Below, piece after piece: positions 1 to 5,270 of a stretch of DNA of 11,378 nucleotides (position 1 is its first letter; each line of letters opens with the position of its first letter). The stretch is from SXRF01 sp039808985 (GTDB lineage Bacteria; Pseudomonadota; Alphaproteobacteria; Rickettsiales; SXRF01). The stretch covers positions 1-11,378 of the forward strand of contig JBDHUC010000045.1 of assembly GCA_039808985.1 (NCBI GenBank). The letters run 5' to 3'. The notes under the pieces were generated by a model, which searched no databases, had not been told where the DNA came from, and was given only the letters and a program-made list of their open reading frames with translations. The position numbers and the translations under genes are program-made.

Positions 1-105
1 AAAATCAAAGACTGGCGCAGAATCGCAACCCGTTACGACCGATGCGCACACACCTTCTTCTCCGCAATCTGCATCGCTGCTACAGTCATCTTCTATCTCA
101 ATTAA
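1..105 (+). pseudogene. IS5-family transposase, C-terminal fragment
   Basis: Frame 1 is open from the window edge to a TAA at 103-105 and gives 34 residues. They begin KIKDWRRIATRYDRCAHTFF and end VIFYLN. The block WRRIATRYD followed by a hydrophobic alanine-rich helix is the usual C-terminus of IS5-family DDE transposases, just after the third catalytic acidic residue. That residue would lie to the left of the window. Whether the rest of the transposase is intact cannot be seen. Confidence 0.85.
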
Positions 106-118
106 TGAGTCCTGAGCC
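1..118 (+). mobile_element. Right end of an IS5-family insertion sequence (partial)
   Basis: The transposase stop codon is followed by only about a dozen bases before foreign coding sequence resumes at about 119, as expected for the end of a compact IS. The terminal sequence, read inward on the minus strand, is GGCTCAGGACTCATTAAT, a plausible terminal inverted repeat. The TA or CTAG at 118-121 could be the target duplication. The left end lies outside the window, so the repeat and duplication cannot be confirmed. The exact boundary is uncertain by a few bases. Confidence 0.7.
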
Positions 119-375
119 TAGCTAAATTAAAGCCTATAAAGGTAGATACAGTTGGCAAAATTCGTTATCTGAACACACCAGAAGAAATCAGGTTAAGGCA
201 AGCACTCGACCAACGTGAACAGTCCATGCGCGAGGCGCGGAAATCACATAACGAACACTTAATTGCTCGCAACCAAAAACCGTTGCCAGAAATTCCTGAA
301 AACCGCTTTGTTGACCACCTAAAACCTATGGTTCTGCTTTCTATCAATACAGGCTTAAGGCGCGGTGAACTGTTT
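119..375 (+). pseudogene. Tyrosine recombinase/integrase fragment, broken at both ends
   Basis: The frame with codons starting at 118 reads LAKLKPIKVD, then KIRYL, and later DHLKPMVLLS and NTGLRRGELF. This is the linker and start of the catalytic domain of phage- and island-type tyrosine recombinases. The arginine of TGLRRGE (codon 358-360) is the first catalytic arginine. The arm-binding and core-binding domains upstream are replaced by the IS5 end. After GELF (codon 373-375) the family sequence stops and unrelated AT-rich DNA begins. The remaining catalytic histidine, arginine and tyrosine are therefore absent, and the fragment cannot be an active recombinase. The same frame stays open to 459, but the tail is not integrase. 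Confidence 0.85.
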
Positions 376-999
376 ATTCGTTTCTTGCCTTTCTTCTGCA
401 CGAAGGATGGAAAGAAAACACCTAATAATAGGAACGACATTTATTTCGCTATCTTTTGAATTAGTTAAATATTTCGCACGCAACCAACTTTCTGGTAATT
501 CTAAAAGATTATTTCTATTTGAACGAGAACGTATACTTTTAATTAATGCGAATGATAGTGTGCTTTGGCAAGCAGCTACAGATATTTCTTCAGCTCCTAT
601 AATTTTCTTCGATAAATAAGATACTTCAGCAACTATCAGACCCATTGAAATTTTATACACATTTTGAGTAAAGATAGAATAATCTTCATCAAGCTCTTCT
701 TTAAACCACTTATAAGTACCAATCCTAGCTTGAGCACTAATAGGACCTAAGTTCCTAAGATAGGTTAAACTCCAAGAAAATAAATCCTCTAAATCTGATT
801 TTTCACCTAAAATAAGATTTGGGAAAAAAGAAGTATCATTTGGTCTCTCAGTCCAAATAAATGTCAATTTCCCTGTATCAACATTTTTTAACAAAGAATC
901 CATATCCCTAGAAACGTAGTTCTGTGGTTTCTGTTCTAGGAATTCTATTATTTTTTCCCTATTTCCTTGAACAAGGAATATATTAGAATTTCTTTCCAA
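355..999 (-). CDS. Unrecognised protein, third gene of a kinase-helicase cassette, C-terminus lost
   Basis: The product is up to 214 residues and I do not recognise its family. It looks soluble and globular, with mixed hydrophobic and charged residues, aromatic patches such as FIWTERPND and YKWFKEELDEDYS, and no signal peptide or membrane segment. The start is TTG at 997-999, chosen because an excellent GGAGG (1006-1010) lies 6 bases upstream. It overlaps the end of the helicase remnant by 17 bases, which suggests translational coupling in the original operon. The last residues (about NKQFTAP) are antisense of the integrase fragment, so roughly 207 residues are native and the true C-terminus is missing. 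The DNA is much more AT-rich than the core genes. By context it may be a partner of the helicase; this is inference. Confidence 0.6.
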   Translation of the reverse strand: MERNSNIFLVQGNREKIIEFLEQKPQNYVSRDMDSLLKNVDTGKLTFIWTERPNDTSFFPNLILGEKSDLEDLFSWSLTYLRNLGPISAQARIGTYKWFKEELDEDYSIFTQNVYKISMGLIVAEVSYLSKKIIGAEEISVAACQSTLSFALIKSIRSRSNRNNLLELPESWLRAKYLTNSKDSEINVVPIIRCFLSILRAEERQETNKQFTAP

Positions 1000-1147
1000 A
1001 TGCTGCCTCCAAAGGTTGAGTTTGTGGTGCAGAATTCATTTCTGCGATTGCACCTGCTAAATAATGTGGCAATGGGCTTTCATGGTAAATCATTAATGAA
1101 GTTTTTGCACGAGTTATCGCGGTAAAAGTTAATCTTTTTTGCTTATT
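983..1147 (-). pseudogene. UvrD-like (superfamily I) helicase, C-terminal remnant
   Basis: About 54 residues remain. They start near NKQKRLTFTAITRAKTSLMI, followed by a YHESPLPHYL segment, and end at TAA (983-985). The block TAITRAK is helicase motif VI of UvrD/Rep/PcrA-type SF1 enzymes, with the arginine that contacts ATP, and the hydrophobic strand after it is also typical. Walker A, motif II and all other motifs are missing, so it cannot be an enzyme. An ATG at 1181-1183 opens this frame, but the residues between it and the NKQ stretch are kinase DNA read out of frame, so I do not treat it as a native start. In an intact locus this gene would follow the kinase and overlap the next gene by 17 bases. 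Confidence 0.72.
1006..1010 (-). promoter_or_regulatory. Ribosome binding site fixing a TTG start
   Basis: The minus strand reads GGAGG, then six bases, then TTG. The site lies inside the helicase reading frame, so the downstream gene depends on its own strong Shine-Dalgarno within the preceding gene. It decides the TTG at 999 as start; no ATG nearby has a comparable site. Confidence 0.65.
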
Positions 1148-1763
1148 TTGCCCTCCACCCTTCTGTATTTTTTTCCTCTTCACCGTATATAAATTCTGGA
1201 GGGCTGTATTTTGTTGAACCTATAAATTGGTCTCCTGTCCCATGACCACTTCCTGATATATGACGCAGTATGCCTAAATCCATCAATACGACTTTATTAA
1301 AATCGTCTGTAATGTGTATGTTGGCAGGTTTTATATCTCTGTGGTATAATTCTAAATCCTCTAGAAATTTAGCGGCTTCTGCTACCTGAGCTATTATAGA
1401 CCTTATTTTATCCTTAGGGATTTTTCCCACATAATCATTCAAGTTTTTGCCGGGTAAAAACTCCATAGTAATATATAAATATTTAGTAACCGCACAACGA
1501 CCACCATCATAAATACGAACGAGATTAGGATGCTTTTTACCTATCAGCTTTTTTTCTAGCTCTATTCTGCCTTCTTGATTTTCAGCACCGTATTTTTCTT
1601 CTAACTCTGGGTCTATAATTTTCAAAGCGACTTCAATACCATCTTTTTCTGCTTTAAAAACAGCCGCAGAAGCACCGTTGTCAATAAATTTAATTATTTT
1701 CCAACCTCCCACAGATTTACCGTTGAGTTTACCAGCTAATTTTGAAGCACGAATTTTATCCAT
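1143..1763 (-). pseudogene. Ser/Thr-type protein kinase, C-lobe deleted
   Basis: The 206-residue product starts at ATG 1761-1763 and covers the N-lobe and active site of a eukaryotic-like protein kinase. A glycine-rich loop variant (DNGASAAVFKA) lies at about 28-38, and the ATP-binding lysine in VALKII at 48. The catalytic loop HRDIKPAN is at 141-148. DLG (162-164) stands in place of DFG, and the activation-segment end SPPE is at 187-190. The family sequence appears to continue through EGWRA (201-205) and then stops two codons later, where helicase C-terminal sequence begins. The structural C-lobe (helices F to I) and any downstream sensor domain are gone. It probably cannot fold as an active kinase, though all catalytic residues up to the APE-equivalent are present. 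The gene is AT-rich and sits at the promoter-proximal end of the cassette. GAAGG lies close upstream of the ATG with short spacing. Confidence 0.85.
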
Positions 1764-2074
1764 AAGCCTTCATTCAACTATTTAGCGATAATATAACTAA
1801 AATCTACAGATTAACCATAAGATTTTAGCTTTAACTTAACCCCCCCATGATTTAGGTTCGCGCAATTTTTTTGGCAGCCCCGCACATATAGCAAGGCCAT
1901 GTCTTGGGGGGTGGTGGGGTAGGTATGGAAGCTGCACTACATTGCTTGAAAAATATCGTCTGCATCGTCAGATGCGACAGCCTGAAATTGCTCTTCATGG
2001 ACTTAATGAGGACTTACAAAGTTAAGCCCTATAAAATGCAGACCGCAAAAACTCTTTGAAACCCACTCTGGAAC
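1764..2074. other. Gene-free stretch between cassette and tRNA-Thr
   Basis: No convincing gene is seen here. The part next to the kinase (about 1764-1830) is AT-rich and must hold the original operon's promoter, but I find no clear -35/-10 pair. A run of seven C (1840-1846) and a G-rich tract (1906-1929, six G then TGGTGGGGTAGG) lie about 60 bases apart and could pair or form a G-quadruplex on the plus strand. A minus-strand reading near 1935-1990 ends in ASDDADDIFQAM and then TAG. It resembles a protein C-terminus but has a stop only a few codons upstream, so at most it is a relic. I found no copy of the tRNA-Thr 3' end. Confidence 0.5.
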
Positions 2075-2149
2075 TGGTGCTGCTGAGGTGAATCGAACAC
2101 CCGACCCCGTCATTACCAATGACGTGCTCTACCACTGAGCTACAGCAGC
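2075..2149 (-). tRNA. tRNA-Thr (anticodon GGT)
   Basis: The minus strand folds as a complete 75-base cloverleaf. The acceptor GCTGCTG pairs perfectly with CAGCAGC. The D-stem is GCTC/GAGC, and the anticodon stem CGTCA/TGACG encloses the loop TTGGTAA, so the anticodon is GGT (Thr, codon ACC). The variable loop is five bases, and the T-arm GGGTG-TTCGATT-CACCT has one wobble pair. The discriminator A and an encoded CCA end follow. Its 3' end faces the degraded mobile segment, the usual orientation when an island has entered at a tRNA 3' end. Confidence 0.96.
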
Positions 2150-2195
2150 AATTATATAAAATTACTGATAAGGCAGGGGAAAATGCCATAAGAAT

Positions 2196-2205
2196 CGCTT
2201 AAGCG
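2196..2205. repeat. 10-bp perfect palindrome CGCTTAAGCG
   Basis: This uninterrupted inverted repeat lies between the 5' end of tRNA-Thr and the small gene at 2282. A partial copy of its right half (TAAGCGG) follows about 20 bases later. It could be an operator for either divergent transcript, or chance; no family of regulator can be named. Confidence 0.25.
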
Positions 2206-2281
2206 CAAGTGCTGAGTTAACATAAGCGGCTTTCATGGTTTATTATTTGCAATATCAATAACTTTTGGGCAAAATAGAGGT

Positions 2282-2455
2282 ATGGACGCAAAAAAAACAC
2301 CTTATAACCCAGCCGATAATACAAAGGGCACTATCCGCCCACATGTAAAGAAACAGCAGCAGCAGAAAAAAGATAAGCTTGCCAGTGCGCTGCGTGACAA
2401 CCTGCGCCGCCGTAAGATTGCCAGCCTGGATAGTGGCCAGGGAGAAGGCGAGTGA
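2282..2455 (+). CDS. Small basic hypothetical protein, 57 residues
   Basis: ATG at 2282 opens a 57-residue frame ending at TGA 2453-2455. The product begins MDAKKTPYNPADNTKGTIRP, then has a run of four glutamines, a lysine-rich helix, and ALRDNLRRRKIASLD. Short proteins with an ALRxNLRRRK helix are common in Alphaproteobacteria as conserved hypotheticals, which supports this as a real gene; that comparison is from memory. An AGAGG lies immediately before the ATG, closer than ideal. The stop overlaps the GTG start of the next gene in GTGA, so the two are very probably translated as a coupled pair. Function is unknown. The strong basic charge fits nucleic acid or ribosome binding, but this is only inference. 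Confidence 0.65.
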   Translation: MDAKKTPYNPADNTKGTIRPHVKKQQQQKKDKLASALRDNLRRRKIASLDSGQGEGE

Positions 2456-2787
2456 TTTTTTTCCGCAACAGCCACCAGCAGCATCTGCTTAATAAGAAGG
2501 CAAAGAAAAAGGCCCTGCAAAGAAAAAACCAGATACATATGAGCTTGTTCGCCTTTGCGCGTCAGCGCCTGGCGGATGATAAGAAAAAAAGAGATTTGAA
2601 GGAACTGGCAGACAAGGAAAGAAAGAAGGCTCTTAGCAGGGAAGAGCAGAAAAGGGCGGATAAAAAAGAGATATGGAGCGTAAAGGTTGCAACTATCCGT
2701 AACCGCCTAAGTGATAAAAAACGCACCAGTGACGAGCGCTGGAATCGTTTTTCCGCCAGCGAAGAAGGTGGTGGGCGCGCCCGCTAA
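2452..2787 (+). CDS. Lysine- and arginine-rich hypothetical protein, 111 residues
   Basis: The start is GTG at 2452, overlapping the previous stop (GTGA). It is chosen because GGAGAAGG (2441-2448) lies just upstream, whereas the internal ATG at 2539 has no such site. The product is dominated by charged helix. After a short N-terminal MIFFRN it has KKAKKKALQRK, then ARQRLADDKKKRDLKELADKERKK and further charged repeats, with a short glycine-arginine tail. Residues of about 45-85 are likely a single alpha-helix or coiled coil. There is no signal peptide or membrane segment. I do not recognise a family. Pairing with the preceding small basic gene suggests a shared job. Confidence 0.6.
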   Translation: MIFFRNSHQQHLLNKKAKKKALQRKNQIHMSLFAFARQRLADDKKKRDLKELADKERKKALSREEQKRADKKEIWSVKVATIRNRLSDKKRTSDERWNRFSASEEGGGRAR

Positions 2788-2793
2788 CTTTTT
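2771..2793 (+). terminator. Possible intrinsic terminator at the end of the basic gene pair
   Basis: GTGGG (2771-2775) can pair with CCCGC (2780-2784), including one G-T pair, around a CGCG loop. After TAAC, five T follow at 2789-2793. The stem is short and overlaps the last codons of the gene, so this is a weak call. It would separate the pair from the convergent SDR gene. Confidence 0.33.
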
Positions 2794-2807
2794 ATACATG
2801 ATGAATA

Positions 2808-3590
2808 TTAAAACTTATCCTTGTTTGCTGCAGGTTTTGCTGGAAGACGAGCGAATATGAAATCTGTGATAATTGGGGAAAGGCAGGAAAGCCACCATAG
2901 GGGGATGAAAAGCCTGCGAGGGAAGGCGATGCGGCTCCTGCCCCTTTCGAGCCCCCTTGTGATGGTTTGCGCGGCTTTTTGCGCAGTCATTAAAAATGGC
3001 ATCGGGAAATTATTTATATCGGTCATCGGCGTCATTATATAGCCGGGGCATATGACGCTTACATATATATTATGCTTAATCAGGTTGCCACGTAGCGCCT
3101 CGCCATAATAACGCACGCAGGCTTTGCTGGCGCTATAGGCTGGGGAACTGGGCAGGGCGCGGATTCCAGCCAGGGAGCTGATAATGGCGATCTGCCCTGA
3201 TTTCCTTGCAAGCATAAGCGGTATTGCTGGTTGTATGCTGTTTATCACCCCGTCGATATTGGTTGCGAATATTTTGCGTACCTGTTCATCGCCTTCGGTT
3301 GCGCCGCCGGTTCCTGCTGAGATACCGGCATTAGCTATGAGCAGGTCCAGAGGTGATATTGTATCGGCCTGCTGTATATAATCCTGCATTGCCTGCGTAT
3401 CGGTTACATCTATTATTTTGACATAGGCTTCAGCTCCCTGGGCGCGGCATTTCGCAGCTATGTTCCCAAGCCGTTTTTCATCCCTGCCGGAAAGATGCAG
3501 GATAACTCCAGGTTTCGCATATTCAAGGGCAAGGGCAGAGCCGAGGCCGCTGCTGGCGCCGGTTATCAAAATATTTTTGGGAATTTTCAT
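2808..3590 (-). CDS. Short-chain dehydrogenase/reductase (SDR), classical type
   Basis: This 260-residue protein is a single-domain NAD(P)-dependent oxidoreductase with a Rossmann fold. The cofactor loop TGASSGLG is at 10-17, and NAG at 87-89 caps the central sheet. The catalytic set is Asn111, Ser138 or Ser139, Tyr152 and Lys156 (YSASK); the CPGY segment is at 181-184. SGRDEKR at 34-40 suggests NADPH preference, as an arginine follows the second strand. The last ~35 residues contain a hydrophobic stretch (LFIPLWWLSCLSPIITDFIF, 227-246) beyond the usual fold, suggesting membrane association as in several SDRs acting on lipids. The substrate cannot be deduced. It is transcribed divergently from the LOG gene, 82 bases apart. 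Confidence 0.9.
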   Translation of the reverse strand: MKIPKNILITGASSGLGSALALEYAKPGVILHLSGRDEKRLGNIAAKCRAQGAEAYVKIIDVTDTQAMQDYIQQADTISPLDLLIANAGISAGTGGATEGDEQVRKIFATNIDGVINSIQPAIPLMLARKSGQIAIISSLAGIRALPSSPAYSASKACVRYYGEALRGNLIKHNIYVSVICPGYIMTPMTDINNFPMPFLMTAQKAAQTITRGLERGRSRIAFPRRLFIPLWWLSCLSPIITDFIFARLPAKPAANKDKF

Positions 3591-3611
3591 AAAACTTTAA
3601 TTAATACATGG

Positions 3612-3639
3612 TTAATCTTGTGGTATATTATGTTATAAT
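3612..3639 (+). promoter_or_regulatory. Extended -10 promoter candidate for the LOG-family gene
   Basis: TGTTATAAT (3631-3639) is a perfect extended -10 (TG, one base, TATAAT). A weak -35, TTAATC (3612-3617), stands 16 bases upstream of the hexamer. It lies in the 82-base divergent gap. The following leader of about 25 bases carries AGGA (3665-3668) before the ATG at 3673. Confidence 0.6.
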
Positions 3640-3672
3640 TAGAGAAATAAAATAAGAAAAATGTAGGAATTC

Positions 3673-4218
3673 ATGACTGGAAGAAAATCGGTTTGCGTAT
3701 TTTGTGGTGCATCTAATAGCGTTGATAAAAAATTCCTGGATATTGGGGCTGAATTTGGCAAGCTGCTGGCGGCGCGTGACATAACGCTGGTTTATGGTGG
3801 CGGCGATTGTGGAGTGATGGGTGCTGTTGCCAATTCCACAATGAAGCATGGCGGCTATGCTATAGGGGTTTTCCCGCGCTCGTTGCGTAATATCGAAAAT
3901 GAGCACCAGTCGCTTACCGAAATCACCATTGTTGATACTATGCATGAGCGCAAGCAGAATATGTTTGAGCGCTCGGATGCTTTCATCGTTTTTCCCGGCG
4001 GGTTTGGCACCATGGATGAGATGTTCGAAATTCTCACCTGGAAGCAGCTTATGCTGCATAACAAGCCGGTGGTTATTTTCAATTACCAGGGTTATTGGGA
4101 CCCGCTTATCGCGCTTATGAAAAACATAATCGAGCAGCAATTCGCCAAGGCAGAAGTTGCCACTTATTATCATGTTGTTGATAAACTTGAAGATATTATC
4201 AACGTGCTGGGCTATTAA
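3673..4218 (+). CDS. LOG-family protein (TIGR00730 type), probable cytokinin riboside 5'-monophosphate phosphoribohydrolase
   Basis: This 181-residue protein has the usual length and motifs of the Lonely Guy family. CGAS is at 11-14, YGGG at 41-44 starts the nucleotide-binding region, and MHERK at 90-94 holds the catalytic arginine. PGGFGTMDE at 108-116 is the hallmark phosphate- and ribose-binding motif. Characterised members split a nucleoside 5'-monophosphate such as a cytokinin ribotide into free base and ribose 5-phosphate. In bacteria without known cytokinin biology the physiological substrate is usually unproven, and a general purine or pyrimidine nucleotide role is possible. It is cytosolic. 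The start is supported by AGGA four bases upstream and an extended -10 promoter. It appears to be its own transcription unit; the next gene begins 111 bases later. Confidence 0.93.
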   Translation: MTGRKSVCVFCGASNSVDKKFLDIGAEFGKLLAARDITLVYGGGDCGVMGAVANSTMKHGGYAIGVFPRSLRNIENEHQSLTEITIVDTMHERKQNMFERSDAFIVFPGGFGTMDEMFEILTWKQLMLHNKPVVIFNYQGYWDPLIALMKNIIEQQFAKAEVATYYHVVDKLEDIINVLGY

Positions 4219-4329
4219 GCCATTGTAACCCCAGGGTTCCTGCTGCAATAAAAACTTAACAAATATGTTATGGAGGAGATGGCCGGGTTTTGTTAGGGTT
4301 GAGGCTGTAAACTTGATGGGATTTAATTT

Positions 4330-5043
4330 ATGGCGCAAAACGATGATAGTCTTGGAGGTACGTTTGAAAAGGCTGGAGAAAGCCTCGCGCAAAAAGGTGC
4401 TAAGGTACTGAATGAAAAACTATCCCCATTTTATGACGCGGTGCGCGATAAGGGGCATGAAATAATAGGTGGCCAGGAATCACTTATTTATGCAAAAATG
4501 TCTGACCACACGTTTAAACGTTTGGATTTGGGGCCAGAAAGATATGTTATTGCCACAGAGTATGCTGTTAAGTCAAATATTGCTGCTGCTCATACCAATA
4601 TTGATAGGGGTAAGGAGTTGGCAAGAATTGCTTTAAGCGACGAAGGAATAAAAGCTGGAAAGCAATCATTGGAAGATTTGAAAAACTCTAATTGGCTGGG
4701 TGCTATAAAAAATGCTTTTAAGGCAATAAGTGGGCGTTATACGGTTGTTAATGGTATTTCTAAGGTTGGTGGCGGTATTAGCGATTTTGGGAAGGATGTG
4801 GTTGTTAGTGTATATGAAAAAATCAAGCCTGAGAAGTCAGATTTTCCCCATACCCCAGCTCCTGGCGACCCAAATTTTATCGGGCCGGTTAACTTGATTG
4901 GGCCATTCAAACCAGATGGCCACCAAAAAACTGGAACAAAAATAGCCAGGCAAGTCAGAGGTGGTGAAACGGTTGAAGGTCAGCCGCCAGTTCAAAACAC
5001 TCCTTCGAGTCATAAAAAGCGTGGTGAACAAAAAGCACATTAA
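4330..5043 (+). CDS. Unrecognised protein, 237 residues, with proline-rich C-terminal tail
   Basis: I do not recognise a family. Residues 1-170 are rich in alanine, lysine and glycine and probably mainly helical, with short motifs such as LSPFYDAVRDKGHEIIGG (31-48) and VVNGISKVGGGISDFGKDVV. From about 170 the sequence turns into a low-complexity tail rich in proline, glycine and charge (HTPAPGDPNFIGP, then VQNTPSSHKKRGEQKAH). There is no signal peptide or transmembrane segment. Base composition (23 of 60 G or C at 4621-4680) is lower than in the flanking core genes. It is followed after 8 bases by another small unrecognised gene, probably in the same transcript. The basic C-terminus with a disordered tail would be compatible with export by a type IV system, but no such system is visible here and this is speculative. 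Confidence 0.7.
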   Translation: MAQNDDSLGGTFEKAGESLAQKGAKVLNEKLSPFYDAVRDKGHEIIGGQESLIYAKMSDHTFKRLDLGPERYVIATEYAVKSNIAAAHTNIDRGKELARIALSDEGIKAGKQSLEDLKNSNWLGAIKNAFKAISGRYTVVNGISKVGGGISDFGKDVVVSVYEKIKPEKSDFPHTPAPGDPNFIGPVNLIGPFKPDGHQKTGTKIARQVRGGETVEGQPPVQNTPSSHKKRGEQKAH

Positions 5044-5051
5044 GATTAGTT

Positions 5052-5270
5052 ATGGAAAAATTATTGGAATTTATTAAGAAAAAATTTGAAGATGAATATA
5101 GCTCCTTAATAAATAAAGTTAAAAAGGTACTGGGGCCTGAAAATGACGTAGGTGGAGGATTGGCGCATGGGAAAGAGAACGTAGAAAAAATTGCGACCCC
5201 GACCACCATCCCTGTCGTGACCCCAAAAACCCCGGCAGTTATTAAAACTGCTGAAGCGGTACAGCGTTAG
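5052..5270 (+). CDS. Small unrecognised protein, 72 residues, threonine-proline-rich tail
   Basis: The product has an N-terminal amphipathic, lysine-rich helix (MEKLLEFIKKKFEDEYSSLI), a short glycine-rich turn (NDVGGG), and a low-complexity tail (IATPTTIPVVTPKTPAVIKT). It starts 8 bases after the 237-residue gene, with no clear Shine-Dalgarno, so translation may depend on coupling. The architecture (helical head, proline-rich tail) echoes the upstream protein, suggesting related roles. Its stop overlaps the convergent methyltransferase stop at 5267-5270. Function is unknown. Moderate confidence that it is expressed, since it is short. Confidence 0.5.
   Translation: MEKLLEFIKKKFEDEYSSLINKVKKVLGPENDVGGGLAHGKENVEKIATPTTIPVVTPKTPAVIKTAEAVQR

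Noticed and set aside
226..459. The plus-strand ATG frame as a complete 77-residue gene
   Set aside because: The ATG is internal to the integrase fragment and the last third is unrelated read-through, so it is part of a pseudogene.
983..1183. A complete 66-residue gene starting at ATG 1183
   Set aside because: Its first dozen codons are the kinase gene read out of frame; only the part from about 1147 is helicase-derived.
1925..2060. A 43-residue plus-strand frame starting MEAALHCLKN
   Set aside because: No ribosome site, odd composition and no recognisable family; probably chance in a gene-free stretch.
4230..4245. AACCCCAGGGTT inverted repeat after the LOG gene as a terminator
   Set aside because: The loop would be only two bases and no T-run follows.
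3628..4392. 254-residue minus-strand open frame across the LOG gene
   Set aside because: It lies wholly antisense to a gene with clear LOG motifs, has no recognisable domain and no ribosome site; it is a shadow.
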